Positions 1 to 12,947 of a stretch of 64,000 bases of DNA are shown piece by piece. The notes beneath the pieces were generated by a model. It did not search any database, had not been told where the DNA came from, and saw nothing but the letters and a program-made list of their open reading frames with translations. This DNA is from Apostichopus japonicus (taxonomy: Eukaryota; Echinodermata; Holothuroidea; Aspidochirotida; Stichopodidae): NCBI RefSeq assembly GCF_037975245.1, contig NC_092572.1, positions 13,458,269 to 13,522,268 on the forward strand, read 5' to 3'. The position numbers and the translations under genes are program-made. Within the stretch, counting starts at the first letter, position 1. Each line of letters begins with the position of its first letter.

Positions 1-1178
1 AACTAAACCTACAAATAATGTGCATAACATAGCGATTGATGAAATTATTATCACACACCAGTTCATTTCACCTTACAGCAAGTTATAACAGTTAGCAACA
101 TAATTCAGTATTCAGCACGTGTTCCAAACCTTTCCTATTATTCTCCATTGATTATTGCAAAAGAGTATATTATTAATCAAGGAATCAAGTTACCATCCTT
201 ATTGATATAAGCATTGATTAGTTAAGAGATAAAACGTTGTTGCTGGTTTTAGCAGCAAAATAATCTCAAATACAAAAATATTAAAACAGATTTCATTGAT
301 AGCCAAAGGCATGCTTCTAGAAGTCATCGCGGTACTGTTTTTAAGCTACTCAGTGTCGCCGACACAACTTTGGGTACTCTGTACCTGAAAAAAAAGAAAC
401 ATGGTTTTAGTTACACTAAACATGATACCAGCACATGAATACGATTTTATTGTTGAATGCACAGTACGGTATTTATTCCATGTGTTTAAATCGTTCAGCT
501 CACGTCTGTACAATATTGTAGCCATCTGCCTCTTAAATGCATAGTCCAGTTATATCACTTGAGCAAAACTTCTTTATTTTCTTTCATTTTCCTTTTGAAA
601 ACAGTGACGGGATGTTGCCTTATGTTATTAATGTGATGTATTGTGATATAATGGATAGGTTGAAATTGTTAAGAAAGAAAACAGAATACCTATTATCGAA
701 TACGTAATACACGAATAAAAGTATTGTACAACCCAAAGTAAAACACTGCATGGGATGTAACGCATATCCTTGCGCTATAATCATTACGACTATAATTACG
801 ACATTATCTTAATACCAGATTTAAACTATTATATTAACATATATTGATTTAAGTTTACAATTAAGTTAATTCTAACTGTGAGAGAAGTGTTTCATCACAT
901 TCATTATTTTAATCATTTGTAACAAGTTGTCGACTTACATAACGACACGAATGTATCATTAGCGCCATCTACTCAATAGGAAAGGAACATTAAGCAGTAA
1001 CGTTGTCGGGGCAACTATCTATAAGTACGTGCTGTAGTAATCGAATCAATCATGTTAGATTTTGGACTGCGTAACCTATAGCAATAACGTACGCCTTATT
1101 GACCAAAATATAATTTTACCGATGAAAAATATTAGAGACTGATGCGCAATTAGTAAGAAGCATACAAAAGTGAAAAGT
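1..1178. other. No gene recognised at the left edge
   Basis: AT-rich sequence downstream of N1. I found no counterpart of the extra N2 terminal exon (30949-31070) here and no other coding signal. Confidence 0.5.
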
Positions 1179-1243
1179 TTATTTCCAAGTTCCATTTGTT
1201 GGGTTGAGCGTTTCTTCTTTTCCGTCGTTTTGTTTCCTTGTTA
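1179..1243 (-). CDS. N1 exon 9: last exon with stop
   Basis: Acceptor TTTTCCCTTTTCAG|T; the phase-1 frame reads TRKQNDGKEETLNPTNGTWK and then TAA. N2 31578-31675 shares the GTWK motif but continues to FYAA before its stop. Confidence 0.45.
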
Positions 1244-1692
1244 CTGAAAAGGGAAAAGACATTCATGACTATGATGAAATACAACGAAGAATGATTCACA
1301 AAACTGAATGTTTAGTTAATGACATTATGTACAGTGTTCCTTTTTAGCGGACATTACAGGTATACAACACTGATGTCACCCATTACCAGGCTAGGAGTGT
1401 TAAGAAATAAGAGGGCGAATGTATGATAATCATACTCATGTTCAGTGTTCCTTTAACACATACAAAACAGTGATGTGATGAAGTTACGATGGAGTGTCCA
1501 GTAACACTTTCCGTAGGTGATTTCTTGATACAATTACACCGTTCCGGCGTAGAGATTGACACCATCTGAGGTAAGGGCATCGAAATTATGATTATATTAT
1601 TAAATGATATCATTACAATATTATCAAACATAATATTGGCAAGGTACGAACCAATTATAATGCTTTAGAATGTCACCACTATTAAAACTCAC

Positions 1693-1757
1693 TTTTAATC
1701 TTAATTTCGACACCACAAACACAATCAACCGTATTGGGAACATCGCATTCAAGAAAC
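1693..1757 (-). CDS. N1 exon 8: C-terminal
   Basis: A 65 nt exon, phase 2 to 1, behind an excellent acceptor (CTTTTTCTTGTTTTCCAG) and with donor AAAA|GTGAGT. It encodes FLECDVPNTVDCVCGVEIK and on. N2 32478-32551 has the same phases and a related start (FVGYNVPVKVG). No function recognised. Confidence 0.5.
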
Positions 1758-2220
1758 CTGGAAAACAAGAAAAAGAAGACAAAGAACATAACTTTCAAAA
1801 CGTTCAACAACTATTTTGTCATCAAAGTTCCGTAAAATAATGAACCAAACATTAATCGTTTTTACTTCTCATTATGATACGTAATGGTATATCGAGTTAC
1901 GATAGCTTACACATTTTTCTCTCTTCTGATGATTTCTATCAGATATTTCTCGAGCTGCGATAGTCGACTTCAGTGTATGTTCACGACTGCGTAGCCGATT
2001 TTCATTCGCATCGTATCAGTCGGAAATATGAATACTGACAAGTAGTCGGCGATGGCCGTGTAGTGTGCGGTTGTTCATGACTTCCGCTTCCCAGTTTTAA
2101 CACATGTAACCAATCGCGGAACAAATTTGTTGTAACACGGAGTATTTTATTGGCTAATATGAATAAAATCGTCATGATTTTGAGTCTGGAGCATGGTGGC
2201 AAAAAAATAAAGTTAATTAC

Positions 2221-2399
2221 CGTATCCCCTTTGTAACGTTTTGTGTTTCGTCAATTGCCCACAGAACAATTTTCTTGAAATTTTCTGGCCCTCTAAAGGT
2301 GAAGCTACGGAACACAAGTAGCTGAACCTTAGGCAAAGTCAATTTGAGGAGAAAATCAATAGGACAATCTACACCAAGCGATATTTCAGAAAAATGTAT
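2221..2399 (-). CDS. N1 exon 7: C-terminal, LRR-like stretch
   Basis: A 179 nt exon, phase 0 to 2, with acceptor TTCTTTACAG|A and donor ATACG|GTAATT. The frame reads HFSEISLGVDCPIDFLLKLTLP and on. It aligns with N2 33551-33723 (ADCPLDFLLQLELPEIEIIEL). Regularly spaced leucines suggest a leucine-rich-repeat-like strand, but the family is not certain. The long open frame that runs upstream through the GGGAGGA repeat is intron, not exon. Confidence 0.65.
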
Positions 2400-2440
2400 C
2401 TGTAAAGAATAGAACAAATGGTAACATGTCTTTTCATTAA

Positions 2441-2859
2441 GAAGGGAGGGAGGAGGGAGGAGGAAGGAGGAAGGAGGGAGGAGGAGGGAGGAGGAGGGAG
2501 GAGGAGGGAGGAGGAGGGAGGAGGGAGGAGGGAGGAGGGAGGAGGGAGGAGGGAGGAGGGAGGAGGGAGGAGGGAGGAGGGAGGAGGGAGGAGGGAGGAG
2601 GGAGGAGGGAGGAGGGAGGAGGGAGGAGGGAGGAGGGAGGAGGGAGGAGGGAGGAGGGAGGAGGGAGGAGGGAGGAGGGAGGAGGGAGGAGGGAGGAGGG
2701 AGGAGGGAGGAGGGAGGAGGGAGGAGGGAGGAGGGAGGAGGGAGGAGGGAGGAGGGAGGAGGGAGGAGGGAGGAGGGAGGAGGGAGGAGGGAGGAGGGAG
2801 GAGGGAGGAGGGAGGAGGGAGGAGGGAGGAGGGAGGAGGGAGGAGGGAGGAGGGAGGAG
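2441..2859. repeat. GGGAGGA heptamer minisatellite, polypurine
   Basis: The first 70 bases are irregular GGAGGAGGGA-type units; from about 2514 the repeat is almost perfect with a 7 bp period, close to 49 units. It lies in the N1 intron 2400-3711, only about 40 bases upstream (in sense) of the exon 7 acceptor, so the pre-mRNA carries a CCCTCCT pyrimidine tract over 400 nt long there. The matching N2 intron lacks it. The DNA could form G-quadruplex or triplex structures. Confidence 0.95.
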
Positions 2860-3711
2860 AAATAGAACGTAAGAAGTATCTTTCTGGTCATATGTAAAGA
2901 ATATAAAGAAGATGCAATTTTCAACTCCACGTCGTAGAACGTTTTAATCATTTTAAGGATGAGGCTAAATGCAGGCAGATGTATACAATTGTGCATATCT
3001 ATGTGCAGTAGAATTTTATAACTGTGTAATATTTTAGTGTATTTAAAAATCAAATTTGTTTCATATGTTTCAAATATTTAATAAAATAAATTATATCGGA
3101 GCAATGAGAACCAAGTTACAGAATTACAGTTTTGTGTAGTGATTGAGAAAGAATATATTATGTTAGTTAATATTCTTTGATATGCTTTGTATTTTAGCTA
3201 ACAAGAAACCCTCGACCTCGTAAATGTCTTCTTTTGCATAATGCTTTAACTAGTGTTGTCTTTTTGCATTTCAAGATAAATACATCACTATGCATGTTGC
3301 TGGTGTAACAATATTTTAAACTGAAGCCTTGATTTTAATCATATTATGAGTCGTTAAACGGCAGCCCGAAATTTGCTCGTGTTTACGAAATAGCATACAA
3401 ACATTTTCACATTATTGATAGCGAAGGAACTTGAATTCTTCATAAATACAGAGTAACTTAGCAATACCGGTAGACGTTGCTCGCATGAACAAATAAGTAA
3501 TTAGAATGTAAATTTAAATCGGAACATTATTTCTAATTAATGACGTACCTTCGCATTTACAGTTACATTTGCGACATAGCTTTTGTTTCATCACCTTTTT
3601 TTCATCGTATTATCGGTGTTTCGTCTTTAAGCTTGTAAATTGTTACACTTACACCCAAAATTTCGGATTGAGATCCTGTAGCTTGTGAACATAAAAACAA
3701 ATATTACTCAC

Positions 3712-5246
3712 ATTTGACTGTACGGAATTGATGAAGAACACCTTTAATGCGTTTTGGTGATACCGTGTATCCAGGGTTCTGGCACGTATCGTTCTTTGGG
3801 ATGGCATTCCCTTTAAACGAGTCAATGGATTGCTAAAGTCAGTGATTTTAACATGATTGTTATTTTCGATGTCTTTAATGACGTCATCGTTTTCTGTTTC
3901 GTATAGACAGTCTGCAAGTTGGTTCCATAGTTGCTCTTCTGCTAAATACCGGAATATTTGTTGTTTCATGGTTTTGGACAGATCGCATAGTATGATAAGT
4001 AAACGAGAAAACTTTGCCTGATTAATATGCTGTACCTTTAAAACGAGATCTACCCAATGTACATTGTCTGACACAATATATTCGGCTACACAAAATTCTT
4101 GCACATAGTCATAAAACTGATTAACGTTAGCTGATGAGTTATATTTTAGTCGACGTTTGTTATGTTTGATATATCCAACAGATTGGCAAATTTGTATCCA
4201 TTCGTTGCTAATATCTCTTTTCTCCAGAGGTGCGGCCAAGTTGGAATCAAACAATTCTTTTCCAAGTTTAACACGTACAGATGTTAACTTTTCCTTGCAA
4301 GTGTCTAATGACCCGTCAGAATTATCAGCAAATGTTTGATTGAAATGAGCAATTACTGAACGAACCAATGGAGTTAACTTATTAAGATTAACTTCTTGGA
4401 AGGGTCCTTTAACTCCAAGCAGTTGTGATGTTATAATGTTAATAAACAAAACCGTGAGCATTACTGTTGTTTTGAAACCAGATAAAATATTGTTTTGGTC
4501 GAAAATTGACCTCACTTTGTTTTGCAAGCATTCCATTGAAGAGTCAGTTGGACTTCCTGACAACCGCTTGTAATAAGAAACTGTCTTCACTATATATTCA
4601 TCAATTTGCTCATCATCAAAACCTGATAATGTTACTTTCGTGTATGGTTCTTTACAAACACAATTCTGCTCATCGACATATCGTGATGTAACCCAAAGTC
4701 TTAAGTGTGGGTATTGATTCCACATTGCGTTACCAAATAATCGTTGTATTAAGTCTTTGTTCTCTTTGTATTTCGTATTTCCTTGAGATTGATTCTTTAA
4801 TCCATCTAGTAACAAATGGCACTTTCTGGTCCTTATGATATCACACAATACCTCATATGTAATATCCAGTGATAGGAGGTTGTGTACGTTACGCCCAATT
4901 CCACGAGAAATATCAATATCGTTTAGTGGTAATATGAAGAGTATATCTTCCTTTTGTTCTTCTTGTGTTTTGTTAAGCCACTGGCTCGCCATGTACTTGC
5001 ATAGTGCTGTTTTACCTTGGCCTATGTCAGCGATTAAAAGAACCCTTTTGTTATCAATAACAGTTGAATTAGATAACGATGTACTTGTGATGCTGCACTT
5101 AGTGCTAGTAAAGTCTGAAATATGACACTTTATCCCGGTGTAGAGCTCATGAATAGGGATACTTGCTCCCCACGTGAACGACTTTATATAGGTCATTCCC
5201 TGGTAACGACACTGAAGTTGTCCCAACAGGTTAATTAACGCTTCTT
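3712..5246 (-). CDS. N1 exon 6: NACHT ATPase domain, Walker B degraded
   Basis: A single exon of 1535 nt, fully open, phase 1 to 0. The acceptor sits in a strong pyrimidine tract (CTATCTTTTCACTTAG) and the donor AAT|GTGAGT is identical in N2. NACHT features in order: an N-terminal MTYIKSFTWG segment typical of invertebrate NLRs; Walker A ADIGQGKTAL; Walker B HLLLDGLKNQ, where DE has become KN; sensor-1-like LWVTSR; and a winged-helix-type motif YDYVQEFCVAEYI, where NLRs usually have H..QEF. It starts within the exon without an ATG, so it is not a self-standing gene. The ATPase is likely weak or dead. Confidence 0.85.
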
Positions 5247-8200
5247 CTAAGTGAAAAGATAGATAATGATATTGTTATAAAGCAGCTTGAAACCTTCACA
5301 CTTCATTTACAATTTAGAATACTTGAAACCGAGTCAAACCAACTCAAACAGATTATAAAATACATAGTTTGAAGTCTTGTAAATAAATGTTACTTCATGT
5401 TCACAATAAGTGTTGATTTTCCCATGTCTGACAGTTTGTAACATACACAAACTGCATGCACTAAGTAAGAGTAAGAACTTCTTTCATTGTTGTATATTGT
5501 TGTTGTAAGTACGTGTAGGCCTACGCAACTATTTGTTGGACACATGTGTTTGTTGTAAAAGCTGTTGCTGTACCTAAAAGACATTTGAACACAAGATGCG
5601 TGGCAATTTAAAGAGATATTTCGCTACCTAATGTTGTTCCTGAGCAAACATGCTCATATATAAATAAGGAAGCCGAATGGGAATATGACGGATACCGCAA
5701 CCTATAATTGATCAATATTAACAGCACAGTTCTGTTATCTCTGTTATCTAATATAATTGGCTTACAAAGTTTGGCATGGGGTGGGAGCTGGTAAATTATG
5801 CTATCAAGACCATAGTATGGATTCAAACTACAACTTGAGCACGGTATGACCTAGATTTGTATTTGTTTCAACCTCGAATTATTTTGAATTCTGTTACTAG
5901 GTTGAGGTGGTTGGAATTTGACCTAATGGGACCTTATTGGTATCGATGTGCTGTTGTTTTTCTTAACATAGTAATGTAACACAAAAAAACGAATAATTAC
6001 CATTTTCAATATGTTGTTCAATAAGAGGATTGTTTGATTCCTGAGAAACGGAATAATAAAATGATTGGTCATGTAAAACGAACATACTGAGAAGGAGTCG
6101 GAATAGAAAATAAACGACTGGCGCTTAACTATGTGAACAAATGTCATTAAACCAATGCTAGTCAATGTGTTAAAATGGTACGCCTTACTCACCCCTACAT
6201 GTTCAATATGCAGCTGGTAAGATGTGCTCAAGTGCCACATGTCCAACATTTGCACTAACATCGCTGTTCATCTCACACCCGTTAGGAAACTATACTGAAA
6301 CTTGATAGGTTATGTGACTTTTTGAGTACCATAAGGTGACACAGTGACATGTGGGAATCTTACCGTTTTTGTGATAGTGATATGTGTATGTATGTGGATA
6401 ATCAAGAATGTTTACCACTAATCTCTTACCAATACACACACCCGTCGATGTGTATATCGGCATGAGATACAATCCCACCAGTGACTTACGGAGCAATATG
6501 TTCAGATGTCAAATATAAAGTAACGCAACTTTTACTGTGTATAAAATTACATCAATCTAAAACTCCAAAGTCCACATGGCTATCGACGACGGTTGAATGG
6601 TGCACGTACCAAGATAACAAATGATCGAAAGTATGGAATGAACTGTGCACATGCCAAACGGAAAAATTGCTGATAGTTTTAAAATAATATATCAAAAAAT
6701 GAAAATTTCAATGAAAATTTAGAGCGGTTTTAACATAAAACAATAAACTCCAAAGATTGCCTACTTGTCAATAAAGCATGTTATACAACTATCCCAACGT
6801 AGAAAATCATATCAGAGCATAAACATACTATTCATTACATAATGTTTCTCTCGGAGTTACCCAGCCATGAAAATTGTATATAAATATTAATCATATAACA
6901 TACATCGGCATTTTTCTTACAAAAAAAAAATCAAGATTACTATTATTGAGAGCACAATAATTCTGTTTTAAGATTAAAGACGAAAATAAAGAGGGAAAAT
7001 GTTATTCAGTTAACTTACCAATTCCAAATTATTTCGGCCATCGGTATTTTGGGAAACGTTCCCTGATATTAACATTGGGAGTTAGGAAAAGTTAAGAAAA
7101 AGCGTTGATTTTTTTCTTTTGACAAACACATACGTTCTTGTTCCAGTATTTTCTTTCCCGTCCATGCTAATTCAGTACACGTTCATCAAATTCATTGTAC
7201 ATGAAGCTTATCGAAATACACAACTTTTGAAATTAAACTCATGTCTGTTAATTATTACCCAACAAAGGTGGATATTTATTAAAGTATTTAATTATGTAAA
7301 CTGAAATCCATCTGGTACAGTTTTTAACTTACTATACACGTATAAGTACATTACCATGCAACATGAACATTCAAAACCAAAACGGTAGTCGGTGACCTCG
7401 GCAGCAACAAATTAATTGCGTTTTAATAATTTTTATCGTGAAGATGTAGGACGGCAAGGGCATAATTGATGATACTTTGATGGTAGTCTTTATGCAAAAA
7501 TATGTCTAGGGACGTTAGACGTTTTCACCATATGAAGTCAAATTAGTTTCTGAAGGACTGTCCATTCGGTTTTATAATTCTGTTTGTTAGGATTAAGAGT
7601 GCCAAAAAAATAAAAGATCATAGGCAACATAGTTGTGTAAGGCATAAAACCGCAATTCCTTTATAAAAATGACTTATTGTATTTCATTGTTATTTGTTCA
7701 TACAGCCAAATGTTGAGTAGAAAGTTTAGGAGACTTGTGTGGTGTGAGACTAATGCGATGTTTCAAGCAACTAGATAATGTGGAACATGATAAAATACTT
7801 GGTTCGAGGTTAATGATGTATAACCGTACTATTAATCTCGTCTTCCGTTAAACAAGACTAGTTAGATAAACGTAGAAAGTAAGAAAATAAAGACGCTTCT
7901 TTGTATGGTTATTTGAACCGTATTCAAGGTTTTCAATTGAAATAGAGAAAAGGGTTGATTTAATAACTCCGCAGCAGTTAAAGAATAATCAATTGACATT
8001 CAAATTTAATTCTAGAAAAAAAGAGAATAGTTATATACCACAACGCACCAAGTCTCAAATCGATTATATTACCATGTCAATCTAAATTGAATAACTCTCT
8101 AATTGACATATTGTTTTAAAGTATGAACAATGATATGACGTCATTATTGCACACTGTGAATACTATCTAAGGTAGTTAGCGCAGTAATATTCAAACTAGA

Positions 8201-9816
8201 TTGGATCCCATTTAATATATTTTTTTACCTGCACGAGCATAGGCTACGACACGGCACAAACCAACAATACATACGTAGATAAGCCCATGTTGTATTGCTA
8301 CTACTCTTTTTGTTGAATAAGCTACATTTATCAGTACTGTAAGCTGTATTTTTCATACGCGAAAGTGCGCTGAACAAATAAAGTGCTTCAACTCATGAAA
8401 ATGGAAATTGGTCGAATCCTTACGAATTTGTGCCTATTCACCGCCGAGTACCAATGGTGGCAACTAGGACTGTTACTAGTAGCAATAGCGTTGGTACCAG
8501 TTCCACTAATATCATTTGATTCTCGATCCATTGCTTCTGCTAAATATTTAGGTCGCATACGTAAACGTGTTGGTTCACATGGCATTGTGTCATGTTCTTA
8601 AATAAAATAGGTTCCTTGTGTGGAATTATAAGAACAATTGTATTTTTTCATGTTTGAAGGCCTATTAATACAGCCAAATGCTTGGCACATCGGCATTTTC
8701 ACAGTACTGATAGCGTGGTTATAGCGTTTGCTCAGCTGTTATAACAGAACAAAATGAACGGATGACGTCACACTACAGGAGCTATGAATACGTCATGAGT
8801 CGATTTCGAACGTATAGGTCGTTGAAACTGATAACGAATTTGCACAGTCTCATCAGCTTATTTCTCTAATTGTAATCAATCGTCCGAGCACCACACCTAA
8901 ACCTTGCAAAGCTTATTACTGGATAAAGCGCTTTTTTGCCGTAATGGTTTATTATTGACACACGGTTATTTTTTCATCACAGTGTTCCACTTAGTTCAAT
9001 CATGTATTTAACATAAAACTAAACACAACCATATCGCAATCTACCCATATGACCTACATAATGGTTGGCAATTATTCGCAAAAACAGCAGGCCTAAAGAT
9101 AACTAAAACCTTACTTGATTATGTGGGTTCTGGGTACTCTTTTTTAAAGTGAATTCTAAGTACTACATAATAACACAATATTCTAATTTAAGAGAGCTAG
9201 CTAAGAACGATCCATTTTTTTATGAAGCTCATGCCACATTGTGTGAAATGTACGGTTACATTCTAAATAGTTTTTCCATGGTAGAAATTGTGTATAGAAA
9301 ATGTGCTGGAATTGAGTAAAGCTGAAAGGAATTTGTTTCATGCAGTTATTAGCTTTGCTTGCTGAGATATTGTCTCTAATTATATAATTATCTCTGATTA
9401 CATTATTACTTAATTATCTAAGAGTTAATCGTTCTATTTAAGTTATTATATGTACACTTGTGATCTTAGTGTACTAGTTTATAATCAGTGGATATCAATA
9501 TATCAAAAACGCACTTGATATATTTAAATATAAATATACTGCAATATTGTTAGTCCCTCTTCGTTTTTAGGCAACCAATTTCTCCGATATGTTTAGTATC
9601 GATGAGAAATGATAGCAACAAATAGTTGACATTACCATACCATACTTTTGTTTGTAGCGGATGTCTTGAAAGTTTGAGAATCTGACATTTCCTTCATGCT
9701 TATCAGAAAGATATTAGTTTCAGTATGATATTAAGAATATCTATGTGCCACTGTCACTTACTATGTCACCTACATGAAGGAAATCTACCACTTGAAAATC
9801 AGAATGAAATACTTAC
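5247..9816 (-). other. N1 introns around the linker exon
   Basis: Apart from exon 7019-7062, no coding exon is identified. The segment 8380-8620 and flanks match 37770-37990 in the N2 intron, showing that intron sequence was duplicated along with the exons. The small frame-restoring exon expected between 5247 and 7018 was not found. Confidence 0.5.
7019..7062 (-). CDS. N1 exon 5: cytoplasmic linker
   Basis: A 44 nt exon with acceptor TTAATATCAG|G and donor TTG|GTAAGT, phase 1 to 0. It encodes NVSQNTDGRNNLEL after a split arginine codon. The N2 exon at 36871-36920 has the same phases and a similar polar sequence ending in EL. This is one of the two lines of evidence that the Ig-TM and NACHT exons belong to one gene. 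Confidence 0.55.
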
Positions 9817-9969
9817 TATTCCTCTTAATAGCAAGGCAGATAAACACAAAGGTACAGAGAACTATTAGTGAAAAAGCAACCATCACGGCAATAATCCAAC
9901 GATCTTCAAAGAAAGTGGGCACACTGTGTTCCAACGAAGAGGTAGGTGCTGCTGATACAAAGCATCGAT
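9817..9969 (-). CDS. N1 exon 4: transmembrane helix
   Basis: A 153 nt symmetric phase-1 exon with acceptor CATGCAG|A and donor AATA|GTAAGT. It encodes a short stalk (SLEHSVPTFFEDRW), one hydrophobic helix (IIAVMVAFSLIVLCTFVFI) and then the positive stop-transfer residues AIKRN. Topology: Ig domains outside, NACHT inside. The N2 counterpart is 39456-39608. Confidence 0.75.
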
Positions 9970-10563
9970 CTGCATGAAACGAAAAATAGTTTGTGACATA
10001 TATTTAAGTGAATATTTAGGTCCCATTTCATCACATTCCCTAAACATTTGGAACAAGCTTATTACATCATAACGTATATCTCCACATTAGTTTTATTTGG
10101 TAAAAGGACTCCATTCGATAATTTTTTCCAACTTCCTTGTTTTTTATTATTTTATTATATGTTTATTAATTTATTACATTTCATTAAGAACGCTCATAAA
10201 ACTACTGTTAATTCCTACTCTTGAACGTGTCTTTGATGTTTATTATTTAAAACAAGCAGCATTCTAATGCAATGACAAAACAGTTGTCCATGTTCAAATA
10301 ATATGTACCAAAGAACTATTCAGTTTTTATTACGTGTAAGAAAAAGTAGTAATAGTAATGAAAATGTTGTGCAAGTTATATCACCGTAAAACTAATTGGG
10401 ACCAATTTTTTTGGAGATTTTAGCTTGAAGTGTTTACGCTTCATTCTCGTCTTATGAAGGAGCTCCCATTTCATTGTTTCACTTTGACTTAATATATTAT
10501 ATCAATATTCCAATGCTTCACCAAAAATCTCCATGCTACTAAAATATAACATGCAAGACTTAC

Positions 10564-10890
10564 CAGAAGTAAGTTCCAGAAAACTATCACTGACGTCGAA
10601 GTCATTCTTCCCTATTATCGTGCAACGTAGTCTTATAGCTGTATCGCAATTCGGTACAAGAACTCCTATCATAGCTTCGCTGTCCCACGTATCACTATAG
10701 TTATCATATGTGACCCTTTCTTCTTTAAAAAGAACGGTATGATTAACTGCTGTTTCAAGTAATAAGCTAAGATTAACAAGTGGACGAGCGTTGTTGATGA
10801 TGCAAGTGACGTTATGGATCTTATTTGGAGCAGTGATACATTGACAGGAAGAGCAGTTTGTAATAGCTGGGCAACTTTGATGAGGCTGGA
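10564..10890 (-). CDS. N1 exon 3: Ig-like domain 2
   Basis: A 327 nt symmetric phase-1 exon with acceptor CCTACAG|T and donor TCTG|GTAAGT. The translation is open and cysteine-rich (CPAITNCSSCQC near the start, HNVTCIINNARP, later IRLRCTIIG), with several N-x-S/T sites. The spacing suits a membrane-proximal C-type Ig-like domain. The N2 exon 40097-40423 is the same length and closely similar. Confidence 0.7.
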
Positions 10891-11313
10891 CTGTAGGCGA
10901 AAGGAAGTAAAATTAATATCCGTTAATATAATTGTTACCCAAATTTTAAGCAATTGAAATTATATATATTGTTACAGTCATAAGAAGTTACTAATGGCCG
11001 ATGACCTTTTTTTTAAGTAACACTGGCCATAAAATATTTGATGAGCGTGAAAAAGGCCGTTTATTTCCCAATTCAACAAACTAATTTACAAGAACCAACA
11101 GTTCAAAAAAAATGGAAGTATTGACTTTAACATTTTACTTCAGCTCCTACTTCATCTCCTACCAGAATACAAAACTGACTAAAATATGTACATGTATTTA
11201 TACTTCTAACGCAAACGAAGATGACATAAGATGATGATACAAAGAAACACCGTGGAAATAATGTGGCTTTTCTTTAATAATTTAACTGAAAGCTAAAAGG
11301 TCATCATACTCAC

Positions 11314-11621
11314 TGGCAGCATCTAACTGCACTATTTGTTCTACAAAGACATCATCTGAGTAAATGCAAAGAATGGCGTAACGACCATAGTCTTCATTCT
11401 TTACGTTATAAATTATTAAGGCTCCTTTGTCGGTAATGTCGTAATGTCCTTCTTCCCGTATAGGTACTGTCCTTTTCCATCAACTATCTTCACAAGGGGA
11501 GTTGAAGAGGACGTCTTGTCTTTGTACCAGTATACTGCATCGAAATTGTCCAACTTGCAATCCATTGACACATTTTTACCAATAAGAGCGTAATTCCTTC
11601 TACTGCATTGAATTGTGTTGC
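11314..11621 (-). pseudogene. N1 exon 2: V-like Ig domain 1, frameshifted
   Basis: Acceptor CCTTAG|G, donor A|GTGAGT. The exon is 308 nt against 309 nt in N2 (40840-41148) and is otherwise collinear. One base is missing near 11471-11478, where N2 has a run of six A on the sense strand and N1 has four A followed by GG. The shifted frame soon meets TAA. Before the break the Ig features are visible: the first cysteine (VSMDCK) and the tryptophan (VYWYKDK). After it, in the original frame, DYGRYAILC is the DxGxYxC strand F. Either real decay or an assembly indel. Confidence 0.7.
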
Positions 11622-12947
11622 CTAAGGATAAAATATAAACATATGGGGTAGATTACAGCTAAAATGAGAGATGAATGTTCTATATCGAAACATGATCGCA
11701 ACAGTCTCGGAAATGGACGTAATGTATTCTTCGAAAGGAACTTTTCAAATACATTTTCAGTATTTTTATCAATACAAAATAAAAAGAAGGTCAATCCACA
11801 AAGTTGTATATATCATGGCGAATTTCTAATCAAATGGTTATGGACTATGGTTGTATCTGCAAGTAACTCACCAAAAAATGTAAGTCAAATATTGGTTGTA
11901 CGAACTTTTCCTTAAACTGTCAGTTATTTAACACATTTATTTAACACATATATCAACTATTCTATAAATTTATCTCGTTAGACTGCACTGTTTTTATTGT
12001 AATGATGTGTTGTTTTTGTGATCGTACTCTTCTAAATGTTATTACCATTTAGTCGTGCAAGATGCGCAAGGTACACAATATCGTAGGCTCGTCCTGATTC
12101 GTCCATGAAGAGCTCGTACTTTTAACCTCTCTTAGCCAAGTCTCTGGATTGTACTATTTTGAATAAGGCTATCACGCAAGACTTTCTGGTATGCCTGATA
12201 TCAGCTAAGACATTACCTTATGGAATTTTTGAAAAGTTGACATTAGTTCTAGATACAAGCATATGTGTAAAAAAAAATACATAACTGTTTGCTGATACTA
12301 TTTCAGTAATTAATACTTCAGATACGCCAATGATATGCGCTACTCTTCCGTCGTTGCACACGCCTGAATTGGTGCTGAAATACATTTGCACTTATTAAAA
12401 TGTCATCGTATTTGTTCAATAAGTTGTTAAGTACACTAACGCTTTGCCCATTACATGGAACGTTCAACAAGGAGGCTGGTCGTTAACATTACGTTGCCAC
12501 AACCCGGATTGTATGGTACAGTCACAGATTTGTAGCATATCGTCAGTCAGTGCTTTACCCAGTACGTTTCTGTATGTGATTTTGAAGACAGTTTGTTCGT
12601 TTATTGTCGCAGTAGTTACTTCCTCTAGCCATAAACCTAAGTGTAAATATGGTTTATCTTTAGTTGAAATACGACCCATTAAATGCGGAAAATGGAAACC
12701 AAATCTAACACCGATGTTTGTTATTTTCTAGGTCTACATACTTCGTTATTTTGTATCGAAACCAATTTACTAGATTATCGATTAAAAGGTGTTTTCGTTG
12801 AAATAGTTGTCCTTTATGAAGCATGCCCAGAATTAATTGCAATAAAAAGATGAAATCAAATCTACCAGAGCACAACCCGAGTTAAGTGTTAGCAATCATG
12901 ATGTAAATGAATTGTTTAGTACGCTAAGTATAAAGTCATATACTTAC

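Noticed and set aside
2217-3053. 278-residue open frame rich in SSLLPPP (minus) and its GGGRREE shadow (plus)
   Set aside because: Translation of the 7-bp minisatellite; only 2221-2399 is exon, with its own acceptor and a homolog in N2.
5923-6496. Minus-strand open frames in the N1 intron as the missing linker 2 exon
   Set aside because: Candidate pieces have poor acceptors or in-frame stops; none resembles the N2 linker SATEPLLTHSSPLSE.
8383-8601. 72-residue open frame with a copy in unit 2
   Set aside because: The unit 2 copy (37790-37975) has substitutions and indels that break the frame, and the segment is within an intron; it is duplicated intron.
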